In this document: in pieces, positions 7,793-15,845 of the stretch
Layout: each line of letters opens with the position of its first letter
Position numbering within the stretch: position 1 is the first letter of the stretch
DNA from: Pseudoalteromonas luteoviolacea NCIMB 1944
GTDB taxonomy: Bacteria > Pseudomonadota > Gammaproteobacteria > Enterobacterales > Alteromonadaceae
DNA: 64,000 bases
NCBI RefSeq assembly: GCF_001625565.1
Contig: NZ_AUXS01000016.1
Span: 124,001-188,000, forward strand
Reading direction: 5' to 3'
Notes under the pieces: model-generated
Databases searched by the model: none
What the model saw: the letters and a program-made list of their open reading frames with translations, nothing else
What the model was told of the DNA's origin: nothing
Position numbers and translations under genes: made by a program

Positions 7793-8269
7793 TCACTGCT
7801 TCGACATGTATTTAACGACTCTAACAGCGACAGGGCTGTCAATGTCTTGGAGTGTTTTCATGATGCACCGAAAAGACCAATCCGCCGATCTGTTGCCAGA
7901 GCCGGCTCCAATCAGCGGCATCGCTATTTCCTTAAAACCATGTTGCTGAGCGAGATTTAATGCATTTTTTACTGATTGGCTTACAGAGTATTCGGTGGCA
8001 AACCAACATAAATTAATCCCCGCAACATGAATAATCCCTTTGTAATTCAAATCACCGGCGGATGTAAAACGCGCTTCCCCAAGTGGAATTGCCCCATAGT
8101 TTGCCACTTCTTTAAAAGGCTCTGTGCCTGCTTTTCGTTTGATTGCCCCGGAGACCCCTTGTGGTAAAAGTAACCACCAAGGAATGATATTGCGATTCCA
8201 ACTATTGACGATCGCATCAACATTTTGCTCCAAAAGATCCCCATGCACTACCGTTACTCTGACGCTCAT
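7793..8269 (-). CDS. Macro domain ADP-ribose-binding protein
   Basis: The 158-residue protein is a single macro domain: 'VTVVHGDLLEQNVDAIVNSWN' (the GDI/NAAN region, here GDL and VNSWN), 'LPQGVSGAIKRKAG', 'LGEARFTSAGDL', 'IIHVAG' and the phosphate-binding loop 'MPLIGAGSGNRS'. Members bind or hydrolyse ADP-ribose derivatives. The usual NAANxxL is replaced by NSWNRNI, so hydrolase activity is uncertain. Its ATG overlaps the stop of the upstream LysE gene (ATGA), indicating translational coupling. Confidence 0.88.
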   Translation of the reverse strand: MSVRVTVVHGDLLEQNVDAIVNSWNRNIIPWWLLLPQGVSGAIKRKAGTEPFKEVANYGAIPLGEARFTSAGDLNYKGIIHVAGINLCWFATEYSVSQSVKNALNLAQQHGFKEIAMPLIGAGSGNRSADWSFRCIMKTLQDIDSPVAVRVVKYMSKQ

Positions 8270-8889
8270 AATCCCTTGTCACCCAGCTGTGTATACACTT
8301 CAATCACCACAGGTATTACGGATAAAACCAAAAGAGCAGCCATAACGTAATTAAAATATACTCTAGATTTTTGCTGCTTTAATACACGTTGAAGAACAGA
8401 CCCACACAAAAGCCAAGTACCAACACAGGGGAATGCTGCAACCAAAAATATCAATGCAATTGTCATGTTTTGGCCGTAATAACCTTCACCTAATGAAGTA
8501 AAAGCAGCAATTGCGCCAGTTGCGACAACCCATGCCTTCGCATTTACCCATTGAAATAAAGCCCCGTTAATAAACGTAAGTGGTGTTTGCGCTTGTGATT
8601 CCATAGTTTCACCGCCTGAGCGGGCAATAAGCCAAGCGAGATACAGTAAATAGGCAATGCCCGCACACTTAATCACAAAATGTAAGTCTGGGAACCAGTT
8701 AAATACTTGTCCAAAGCCCAGCCCCACCACCAGCAACATCACACTAAATCCAACGCAAATTCCCGACAGCAAGGGTAAGGTTTTTTTAATACCAAAATTT
8801 AGGGCACTGGTCATCACCATAATGTTATTTGGCCCCGGTGTGATTGACGTGGAAATTGCGAATAGGGTGACAGCAATCAAATACTCCAT
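8266..8889 (-). CDS. LysE family translocator
   Basis: This 207-residue exporter begins 'MEYLIAVTLFAISTSITPGPNNIMVM', the LysE-family signature with the ITPGPNN motif at about residues 15-21, and has about six membrane segments. ATG 8889 is chosen because AAGGAAAT precedes it and the family starts there; the open frame extends 34 codons further without homology. The stop overlaps the start of the macro-domain gene by 4 bases. It is a second exporter of this family in the first 9 kb, only distantly similar to the one ending at 3388. Confidence 0.87.
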   Translation of the reverse strand: MEYLIAVTLFAISTSITPGPNNIMVMTSALNFGIKKTLPLLSGICVGFSVMLLVVGLGFGQVFNWFPDLHFVIKCAGIAYLLYLAWLIARSGGETMESQAQTPLTFINGALFQWVNAKAWVVATGAIAAFTSLGEGYYGQNMTIALIFLVAAFPCVGTWLLCGSVLQRVLKQQKSRVYFNYVMAALLVLSVIPVVIEVYTQLGDKGL

Positions 8890-9090
8890 TTTCAGTATTT
8901 CCTTAAGCAGCATTGTGTTAATCAAATCAATATCACTATACAAGCATATTTTTTCAAACAAAGTATATAAAAAACGTCGAGCCTTAATCACTCTATCGCA
9001 ATTTGCAGAAACAATTTATTGGCCGCTATTTTCTTTCAACGCTTTCACTTCAAAGGGTTTGGTCTAGAGTTAAAGTTGAATAACCCAGAA

Positions 9091-9104
9091 ACAACATTTG
9101 TTGT
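9091..9104. promoter_or_regulatory. Palindrome ACAACA-TT-TGTTGT before REC-GGDEF-EAL gene
   Basis: A perfect 6-base inverted repeat with a 2-base centre lies 33 bases upstream of the ATG at 9137, in the divergent gap between the LysE gene and the REC-GGDEF-EAL gene. It could be an operator; its binding protein is unknown. Confidence 0.35.
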
Positions 9105-9136
9105 CTCGATGCTGAATATGCAAGGAATAGGACCAT

Positions 9137-10912
9137 ATGACCTACACAAAGTTACTTGTCGTTGACGATGATGCAATTGATAGAAAAACAGTGATAAAAA
9201 CACTCTCTAGCGAGCAACAACATTATGATATTGTCGAGGCCAGTAGCCTTATTGAAGCATATCAACTCATTCAAGAGATACAAGTTGACGTGATCTTACT
9301 TGATTTCAACATGCCGCTGGTCAACGGTGTCGAAGCAATTATCGAGTTAAGAGGCAATTGCTATCTAAAACATACTGCAATCGTGATGACCTGTAATATC
9401 TATGATCAACAACTTGCTTTGGATTGCATTAATGCAGGCGCGCAAGACTTTTTACTCAAGCAAGAAATCACCGGCTCTCAGTTAGCACGCTCCATATTAC
9501 AAGCTCGAAAACGTCATGAACTAGAGCAGCAATTACATGAGAGTTACATACATATCAAAGAATTGGCTGAGAGAGATTCTTTGACTGGTTTGCACAATCG
9601 CTTCCATTTCGAAGAAATGTTGAATCGTCTGCTTTGCTCCCGAGCTCGCCGCCAAAACGAATTAACCGCTGTAATGATGTTAGACCTCAATAAATTCAAA
9701 CATATTAACGACAATTTCGGTCACCATACCGGTGATAGATTGCTTGGCGCTATATCTGGTAGAATAAAAGAGGTATTGCGTGAAAACGAGTTACTTGCCC
9801 GCTTAGGTGGAGATGAGTTTGCATTTGCTTGTGGTGAACTATCATCAATATCGCAAGCACAAGTTATTGCTAGGCGCATACTCGCTACCCTTGATACGCC
9901 TTTTGAGATTGCCGGTCATGCGCTGCATTGCAGTGGCAGTATTGGCATTGCCATCGCGCCTTATAATGCAGAGCACAGTCAAGATCTGATGAAACTAGCA
10001 GATATTGCAATGTACCGAGCAAAGCGCAAATCAGGCGAGCAGATTGAAATTTTTCAAGATAACATTCAGGCGCCTTTTTTACTTAAATACAAAGTAGAAG
10101 CCGAGCTGCGTCAAGCGGTTAGCAATAAAGAGTTTGATATTAAATACCAGCCTATTATTGACAGAGAATCCGAAAAAATCGTGATTCTCGAAGCCTTGCT
10201 ACGCTGGCCTATTGCAACAACCACTCAACTACCTGCCGAGTTTATTCCCATTGCCGAAGAAGCCGATTTGCTCCAGTCAATTGGCCAATGGGTTTTGGAA
10301 TCAGCATTTAAACATTTCGCCGCTATGCTGCAAAATCAGCAGTACCAATTTAAGCTCGCGATCAATGTTTCGCCAGGCCAGTTAAGCAAAAGTGGCTTTG
10401 CTTATATGGTGATAGAAGCACTTACTAGATTTCAAATACCACCGGAACGACTGATACTCGAATTAACCGAAGAAGCCCTATTGCAAAATTCATCAATGAT
10501 CAATGAAACCCTAGCCAGTCTCGCTGAGCAGGGAATTGGGCTAGCGCTAGACGACTTTGGTACTGGCTTTTCGTCTTTACCTTATCTGCTTAAATCTCCC
10601 ATAAAAATAGTAAAAATTGACCGTTCGATAATCCAAAGTATTTCGCAGCCGGACTCAACCAGTCACGACATGCTTAAAGGACTGACTTACATGCTCACTA
10701 AATTAGACTTTGATATTGTCGCTGAGGGTGTTGAAACAAGCCCACAATCAACAACCTGTGCAGATTTAAATATTAATTTGCTGCAAGGTTTTTTATATTA
10801 CCAACCCATGAGTGAACACAAAGTAAAACAATTGCTTGAAGATGAAAATAACACTAACCATTTAACGGTAGTGAACAGCAATTCACCTTTGAATCAAGGC
10901 ACAAAAAAGTAA
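9137..10912 (+). CDS. Response regulator with GGDEF and EAL domains (c-di-GMP turnover)
   Basis: The 591-residue cytoplasmic protein has a receiver domain (about 5-120; acidic DDD, phospho-acceptor in 'ILLDFNMP', T in 'VMTCN', K in 'LLKQE'), a diguanylate cyclase domain with intact GGDEF at 224-228 and a phosphodiesterase domain with EALLR at 352-356. The EAL catalytic set looks complete: NVSP, ELTEEAL, LDDFGTGFSSL, KIDRS, EGVET and LLQGF. The position of the inhibitory I-site reads RENE rather than RxxD, so product inhibition may be weak. Both activities are possible, with phosphorylation as the switch. A paralogue with the same three domains lies at 15846, on the far side of the kinase operon. 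Confidence 0.93.
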   Translation: MTYTKLLVVDDDAIDRKTVIKTLSSEQQHYDIVEASSLIEAYQLIQEIQVDVILLDFNMPLVNGVEAIIELRGNCYLKHTAIVMTCNIYDQQLALDCINAGAQDFLLKQEITGSQLARSILQARKRHELEQQLHESYIHIKELAERDSLTGLHNRFHFEEMLNRLLCSRARRQNELTAVMMLDLNKFKHINDNFGHHTGDRLLGAISGRIKEVLRENELLARLGGDEFAFACGELSSISQAQVIARRILATLDTPFEIAGHALHCSGSIGIAIAPYNAEHSQDLMKLADIAMYRAKRKSGEQIEIFQDNIQAPFLLKYKVEAELRQAVSNKEFDIKYQPIIDRESEKIVILEALLRWPIATTTQLPAEFIPIAEEADLLQSIGQWVLESAFKHFAAMLQNQQYQFKLAINVSPGQLSKSGFAYMVIEALTRFQIPPERLILELTEEALLQNSSMINETLASLAEQGIGLALDDFGTGFSSLPYLLKSPIKIVKIDRSIIQSISQPDSTSHDMLKGLTYMLTKLDFDIVAEGVETSPQSTTCADLNINLLQGFLYYQPMSEHKVKQLLEDENNTNHLTVVNSNSPLNQGTKK

Positions 10913-10927
10913 CGCTGATAGCCTGTA

Positions 10928-10972
10928 AAGCGCCTTCAATTCTTGATAAAGATATGCGTAGTAAAGGCGCTT
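10928..10972. terminator. Inverted repeat after the REC-GGDEF-EAL gene
   Basis: AAGCGCCTT at 10928-10936 is a perfect inverted match to AAGGCGCTT at 10964-10972, with a 27-base loop, 16 bases after the stop of the GGDEF-EAL gene. A third copy of AAGCGCCT is at 11010-11017. It lies between convergent genes and is probably a transcription end or mRNA stabiliser, although there is no clear T-run. The gap up to 11149 shows no other convincing gene. Confidence 0.35.
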
Positions 10973-11149
10973 GCGCGTCAACTTGAACTATTAGGCTATA
11001 CGAAAAAAGAAGCGCCTAATTCGTTTGAAGGCAACAGTGTTTTAATTGATGGCGCAAAGCTATACTGGGATTGCTGCGCAACTTGCCCCACATTCCTATA
11101 CACCACTTATTGCATAGCAATTCGATAGCTATAGATATTAAATGGCTCA

Positions 11150-11584
11150 TCAGCTGTTCGAATCGACCATCAAGGTTAGTTGCTCTGTTAAATTGTCAAC
11201 GCCATAGGCGCCTTTAATAAAGTAGCCTTTGACTTGTGAGTAACTCAACGCCATTTTTCTATCTTGCTCTCTTTCCGAGCTACTGAACATAACAATGATG
11301 ATTGAATCAAGGCTCAGCTTTTTCACCACCCCCTCAAAGACTTTTAAAAATTCAAAGCCCCCCATAAGTGGCATATTGATATCTAAAAATATAAACTTTG
11401 GCGGATAAACCTCATCGCTCATTGCAGCATGTTGTTCACCGTCTTCAAAAAATTCTACTGCATTGACGCCATCACACGCTTCAAATACCTTGCTAATTGG
11501 TAATTTCGAGTCTCTTAGCTGCCGCTTTAAAATGTACCTATCATCTTCATTGTCATCAACTATCAATATTGAAAATGGCGTCAT
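11150..11584 (-). CDS. Single-domain response regulator (Rcp1/CheY-like)
   Basis: The 144-residue protein is a bare receiver domain: 'ILIVDDNEDDRYILKRQL' at the start, phospho-acceptor Asp in 'FIFLDINMPLMGG', Ser in 'VMFSSS' and Lys in 'YFIKG'. The 'DDNEDDR' and 'DiNMP..gG.EfL' patterns are those of Rcp1-type regulators that pair with phytochrome-like kinases. It has no output domain, so it probably acts through protein contact or as a phosphorelay intermediate. It ends an operon, starting 3 bases after the stop of the membrane kinase gene. Confidence 0.9.
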   Translation of the reverse strand: MTPFSILIVDDNEDDRYILKRQLRDSKLPISKVFEACDGVNAVEFFEDGEQHAAMSDEVYPPKFIFLDINMPLMGGFEFLKVFEGVVKKLSLDSIIIVMFSSSEREQDRKMALSYSQVKGYFIKGAYGVDNLTEQLTLMVDSNS

Positions 11585-11587
11585 TGT

Positions 11588-13030
11588 TTATTCATTCCTT
11601 TTAATTTGAATAGTAAATCGAGTTCCCTGATCGGAAGTTTCAAACTTGATATACCCCTTCAATTTATCAACGTGTTTTTTGACAATTGCAAGACCAAGTC
11701 CGGATCCAGAAGATAGCTGAGGGTGGAATCGCTTAAACATATCATAGACTTGATGATGATACGCTGTTGGTATGCCAACACCGTTGTCTTCAACTTCAAG
11801 TGTGATCCTATCATGGTCATTATCTTTCATAGTAACAGTGACAAAACACTGTTTTTTGGCAACATCTTTGTACTTAAAAGAGTTAGATACTAAGTTTTCA
11901 ATGATTTGCTTATAGCGCACTCGCTGCCCAAATATTTTGGTGTCGTCCATATCGACAGTCATAGTCAGAACACACTGTTCAGCGTGATAGAAAGCGTTTA
12001 CTTTTGCTGTCACTTCATCTAGTAAATCATGGATATCAAAAAATTCATCTCTTTCTTTGACCAAGTCAACACGAGTTAAAGACAGCACATCGTCGACCAG
12101 AGATTCCAACTTAGACATTTGATTAAAAATACGTTCAACACTGCTTGTTGCTTCTTGTAAATTACCGCTTTCTATATCTTCCAATACGTACTGAGCAAGC
12201 TGCTTAGACGCGGTCAGCGGTGACTTTAAGTCATGTGAGGTACGGTAAGAAAACTCACTGAGGTCTTCATTTGCTGCCTCAATTTTTTCTAAGTTGTCGT
12301 TCAGTTTAACCCGCATTGTTTCCAACGAGCGGCTCAGAACAGCAAACTCTGTTGGCGACTCTATCTCCAGCTTATTATCTAGCTTTAACATTGACACATT
12401 TTCTGAAAACTGCGTGATTTTAGTCAGTGGGTTTAGAAATAAATATCTATAGATAAAGGAGGTTATGACAAAAAGTAGCACTAATATAAACGCACACACC
12501 CAAAATACAGCGAAGCCAATTTCATGTAAAAGCCCGCTGGTCATAGATAGCGGATAAATACCGTAGATTTCCCACCCCCAAGGTGAGAATACGTGTTTGG
12601 AATAGATATAACGCTCCGGACCTATTTTCACCACATTGACACCATCAATGATATCAAAGCCGATTGCGCTTAACTGCGCCTGAGGATCTCCCTTTAAATA
12701 ACCCTCTTTGTAAAACCACTTATCAAAGGTCTTATCAAAAATTAAAAAACTGCCGTCGTAGTGTTCATAGCTTTGTTTAACCTCCAACAGCACCTCTTTT
12801 TTATACGCATTTACATAACTCGGATAGCCATCTAGTTTGTTTTTAATTAAGGTCTGATTTCGTGACTCGACATGCAAGCCGATAAAATCTGTTGTATGCA
12901 TATCATTTAACAGTGTTAATTTTTCGAAAGTTGTCCGCTCAATAAACTGATATGCAATCAACCCCACCGCTGCAGGGCCAAGTACCATTAAAGGGAAAAA
13001 TATTATAAATAATAGATACTTAAGTTTCAT
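11588..13030 (-). CDS. Membrane sensor histidine kinase
   Basis: The 480-residue kinase has a first membrane helix (about 5-27), a periplasmic sensor of about 145 residues that looks like a Cache/PAS-type fold, a second helix (about 172-196), a HAMP segment, the H box 'SYRTSHDLKSPLTA' with H266, and an ATPase domain with 'ENLVSNSFKY' (N), 'DNGVGIP' (G1) and 'GSGLGLAIVKKHV' (G2). There is no receiver domain; the partner regulator is encoded 3 bases downstream. Eleven bases upstream ends a periplasmic binding protein gene, suggesting the ligand-bound binding protein is the signal. The SHDLKSP box is of the phytochrome-kinase type, like the other two kinases nearby. Confidence 0.9.
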   Translation of the reverse strand: MKLKYLLFIIFFPLMVLGPAAVGLIAYQFIERTTFEKLTLLNDMHTTDFIGLHVESRNQTLIKNKLDGYPSYVNAYKKEVLLEVKQSYEHYDGSFLIFDKTFDKWFYKEGYLKGDPQAQLSAIGFDIIDGVNVVKIGPERYIYSKHVFSPWGWEIYGIYPLSMTSGLLHEIGFAVFWVCAFILVLLFVITSFIYRYLFLNPLTKITQFSENVSMLKLDNKLEIESPTEFAVLSRSLETMRVKLNDNLEKIEAANEDLSEFSYRTSHDLKSPLTASKQLAQYVLEDIESGNLQEATSSVERIFNQMSKLESLVDDVLSLTRVDLVKERDEFFDIHDLLDEVTAKVNAFYHAEQCVLTMTVDMDDTKIFGQRVRYKQIIENLVSNSFKYKDVAKKQCFVTVTMKDNDHDRITLEVEDNGVGIPTAYHHQVYDMFKRFHPQLSSGSGLGLAIVKKHVDKLKGYIKFETSDQGTRFTIQIKRNE

Positions 13031-13041
13031 TTTATCGCTCG

Positions 13042-14019
13042 TTAATGATACACATGCTCGCCCGCTATTTTGAGCAAGCTAAAGGGTATAACAACGCCCA
13101 ACGACGTGGCGGTTTTGACGTTAAACGCCAGAATATTCTTTGACGCAGAACGAATTTCAATTTTACTAGCAGGCGTACCACTTAATATTTTAACGACAAT
13201 TTTGGCGATTTCCTTCCCTGTCCACTCAGGATCAGGAATAACCGTAAATAACGCACCTTGTTGCACCGATCTAATATTTGCACCATACAAAATAGGTTTC
13301 AAAATAGACATAGCAGGGACAAATTCACTTTTTTCGCTAAGCGGCCCATTCACAGACCAGAAAAAGTCCACTTGTGATTGAATCGCGCTTGCGGCTTGAT
13401 ACGCCGCTAAATAAGTATCATCTAGTGAGGCATTACTCACATCCTGATATTCAATGACCTTTTTAGTTAATTGGATATTTTTATATTGTTTCGCTATTAC
13501 CTCAATCCTGCGTATGTCTGTCAAAGCAGCTGGGTATGTGGTCGCAACAATACCAATGTTAACTTTATCATTCTTAAATAGTTGATTGACGATTTCTAAC
13601 TTAGTGCCGCGCCTTACTGAGTATGCTCTACCCGTAATAAAGTGACTGCTGGAATTGTCACCCATGGTAAGCCCGGCACCTTCTGGATCAGCCACTGTCA
13701 CAAACACCATAGGGATACCTTGATTGGCCAGCAGCTTTTTACCTATTTTCGCAGCGAGTGTGCCATTAGCGATCAGTAAATCAAAACAGCGACAAGCAAG
13801 TTTTTCTTGAATATGCGCAGCTATGATGGCGCTTTGCCCTTTGCCATCAAATACCTCAATTTCCAATTGGTTATCCAATCGTTGTAAATGAGTTATTACT
13901 TGCTTGGTGTGAGTGGTGACGATAGGCACTTGAAGCGTCTCGACAATCAATATTTTTCGAGCTTCGGCATTTAACGCAAATGCCAATAAACACATTAATA
14001 AGAATCGGCCTATAATCAC
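13042..14019 (-). CDS. ABC-type periplasmic binding protein (COG2984/ABC_sub_bind)
   Basis: The 325-residue protein has a signal peptide (MIIGRFLLMCLLAFALNAEA) and then the ABC_sub_bind fold: 'ILIVETLQVPIVTTHTKQV', 'LLIANGTLAAKIGKKLL', 'IPMVFVTVADPEGAGL' and 'ADFFWSVNGPLSEKS'-like regions. Family members bind small ligands such as tryptophan or other amino acids for TrpXYZ-type transport. No permease or ATPase gene is adjacent; instead it is sandwiched between kinase genes (REC-kinase 54 bases upstream, membrane kinase 11 bases downstream). That context suggests it serves as a sensor subunit rather than for uptake. Confidence 0.85.
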   Translation of the reverse strand: MIIGRFLLMCLLAFALNAEARKILIVETLQVPIVTTHTKQVITHLQRLDNQLEIEVFDGKGQSAIIAAHIQEKLACRCFDLLIANGTLAAKIGKKLLANQGIPMVFVTVADPEGAGLTMGDNSSSHFITGRAYSVRRGTKLEIVNQLFKNDKVNIGIVATTYPAALTDIRRIEVIAKQYKNIQLTKKVIEYQDVSNASLDDTYLAAYQAASAIQSQVDFFWSVNGPLSEKSEFVPAMSILKPILYGANIRSVQQGALFTVIPDPEWTGKEIAKIVVKILSGTPASKIEIRSASKNILAFNVKTATSLGVVIPFSLLKIAGEHVYH

Positions 14020-14072
14020 ACTATATCTCCTTGCGACACTCTCGAGGATGTAGTTATTTACTCAATGTCGAC

Positions 14073-15179
14073 CTACTCGAGCGCATTTACTTTTTCAGAT
14101 ACCATCAGCTTTTTCGAGACAGAAAAATGAAGCTTACTGCCTTGACCACATTCATTATCTGAAAAATAGATATCTCCACGATGTTTGTTAACGATTCTTT
14201 TTGCAGTAGCCAACCCTAACCCAGAACCTGCGTAAGTTTCACTATTGTGTAAACGGGCTAACGGCTCAAACACTTTATGCCTTAGTTGTGGTGGGATACC
14301 AATGCCGTTATCTTGTACGGTGAAGTGCCAACACGTTTCATCACACTGGCAAGAGATATCAATAAATGGCTGACTTTCAGAGTATTTAAGGGAGTTTTCT
14401 AATATGTTTTGAAACAACTGTACAACAAAGCTCGGGATCGCAGTAATGGATGGCAAATCTGACCAGGCTATTTTAGCACTTGAGGATTCAATTTGAGTGG
14501 TGAGATTCGATATTGCTATTTCAACACACTTGTTAAAATCCGTTTTTTCGAAAAGGTGAGAATCGTCTAAATCTAATTGGGTATAACAAACCAACGCATC
14601 AATTAACCCGTACATCTGCAATGATGATTGATTGATCAGTGTCAGTTTATCTAACACATTTGCCGGAACACATTGATGGTAATTTTGCACAATTACTTGG
14701 CTCATTTTTCGAACCGCGTTTGCTGGCTGTTTTAAATCATGCGCCAATACATATGCAAACTGCGAAAGTTCTCTATTTTTTTCCTCAATTCTGCGATGCA
14801 ATCGCGCAGAGTGTATGGCTGAATTAATTGATTTCATCAATGACAAGTGTGTGAGGCCGCCTTTGCTTATATAGTCTGATGCGCCATTTTTGATTGACTC
14901 CGCAGCCACGGTTTCACTGCCCTGCCCGGTGAGCATAATAACGGGCAATAGCGGAAACTGTTTATTAATCGCCGATAACGTCATTAATCCATCGGTGCCG
15001 GGTAATGAATAATCTAGCAGAACAATGTCAACCTGATGGCTTTTCAGTATGTCTAAGCCATGTTCACCTGACTCGGCCTCTAAAACATGCCAATGGGAAC
15101 CATCGCTCGTCAGTGTTCTCTTTAAAAAATAGCGATCGTCCTCACTATCATCCACTATCAAAACATTCAATACGTCCAT
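14073..15179 (-). CDS. Receiver-histidine kinase hybrid, cytoplasmic
   Basis: The 368-residue protein has an N-terminal receiver domain (DDSEDDR; phospho-acceptor in 'VLLDYSLPG'; 'MLTGQG'; 'ISKG') fused directly to a kinase with H box 'AYVLAHDLKQPANA' (H147) and ATPase motifs 'NILENSLKYS', 'DNGIGIP' and 'GSGLGLATAKRIV'. There are no membrane helices. A receiver placed before the kinase core suggests that phosphorylation controls kinase activity, as in phosphorelay middle components. It is the first gene of the four-gene operon, with an AAAGGAG site before ATG 15179. Partners are likely the membrane kinase and the flanking REC-GGDEF-EAL proteins. Confidence 0.9.
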   Translation of the reverse strand: MDVLNVLIVDDSEDDRYFLKRTLTSDGSHWHVLEAESGEHGLDILKSHQVDIVLLDYSLPGTDGLMTLSAINKQFPLLPVIMLTGQGSETVAAESIKNGASDYISKGGLTHLSLMKSINSAIHSARLHRRIEEKNRELSQFAYVLAHDLKQPANAVRKMSQVIVQNYHQCVPANVLDKLTLINQSSLQMYGLIDALVCYTQLDLDDSHLFEKTDFNKCVEIAISNLTTQIESSSAKIAWSDLPSITAIPSFVVQLFQNILENSLKYSESQPFIDISCQCDETCWHFTVQDNGIGIPPQLRHKVFEPLARLHNSETYAGSGLGLATAKRIVNKHRGDIYFSDNECGQGSKLHFSVSKKLMVSEKVNALE

Positions 15180-15845
15180 CTATACTCCTTTATACCTCAC
15201 CCCAAACCAAATTAGCGTTTTACTGGCTTAAGCTGTGCTCAAGCTCCTGCCTTAACGGCTCTTATTTTTAAATCTAGGCCCTGCCCTTGCGTCGCTCTCA
15301 ACACGGCATACTTCCATATAATGACCGCAAGATATTCTCATTGCTTTTAAACTGATTTTTCTTGTGCTTGTATACGCTCCCTCAAAAATGATAGGTAAGC
15401 GCTTTAGTATCCGTGTTTATTTAGGTAATTACGCAACATGTACAACCTTTCAGTCATTCGACCCATGCTTTTTAAGGTACATTGAACACCAGCTATTCGT
15501 CCCCGTCGCGCTTGGGCGCTTAACTTCAAAAAAGTATAGTAAATCACTGGCTAAGTTTTCCATGTAAACTAAAAAATGTATCTTGCCACTGACTGCATAG
15601 CCACTATTTCGCGCGGCTCTTAAGTAACCATAGCCAACGTATATTGGTACCTTTTGCTGCCGACCAAGGCATCTCAAAAAAAGCATCCTTAATTAAGATA
15701 AACATCAACTAAGAGTAATACTAAGTTAGTAAATAAATAGCCACTTCGCTAGCCAAATATTTACTCCTAAACTAGGCTGATTATTAACACTAAAGTACAT
15801 CATAAGATCAGGCCACAGCCACCGTGGTGACAGGGAGCACAGCAA
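15180..15845. other. Intergenic region between divergent signalling operons
   Basis: This 666-base gap separates the start of the REC-kinase operon (minus) from the second REC-GGDEF-EAL gene (plus). A 78-codon minus-strand frame (15450-15686) and a 67-codon plus-strand frame exist but overlap each other, resemble no family and lack good ribosome sites, so I do not call them genes. The gap must carry at least two promoters and is long enough for a small RNA; no specific structure was identified. Confidence 0.5.

Noticed and set aside
10943-11128. 61-codon plus-strand frame after the first GGDEF-EAL gene.
   Set aside because: TTG start inside a hairpin, Cys-rich unmatched sequence, between convergent genes; more likely non-coding.
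15450-15686. 78-codon minus-strand frame in the gap between the kinase operon and the second GGDEF-EAL gene.
   Set aside because: Weak ribosome site, overlaps another frame on the opposite strand and resembles no family.
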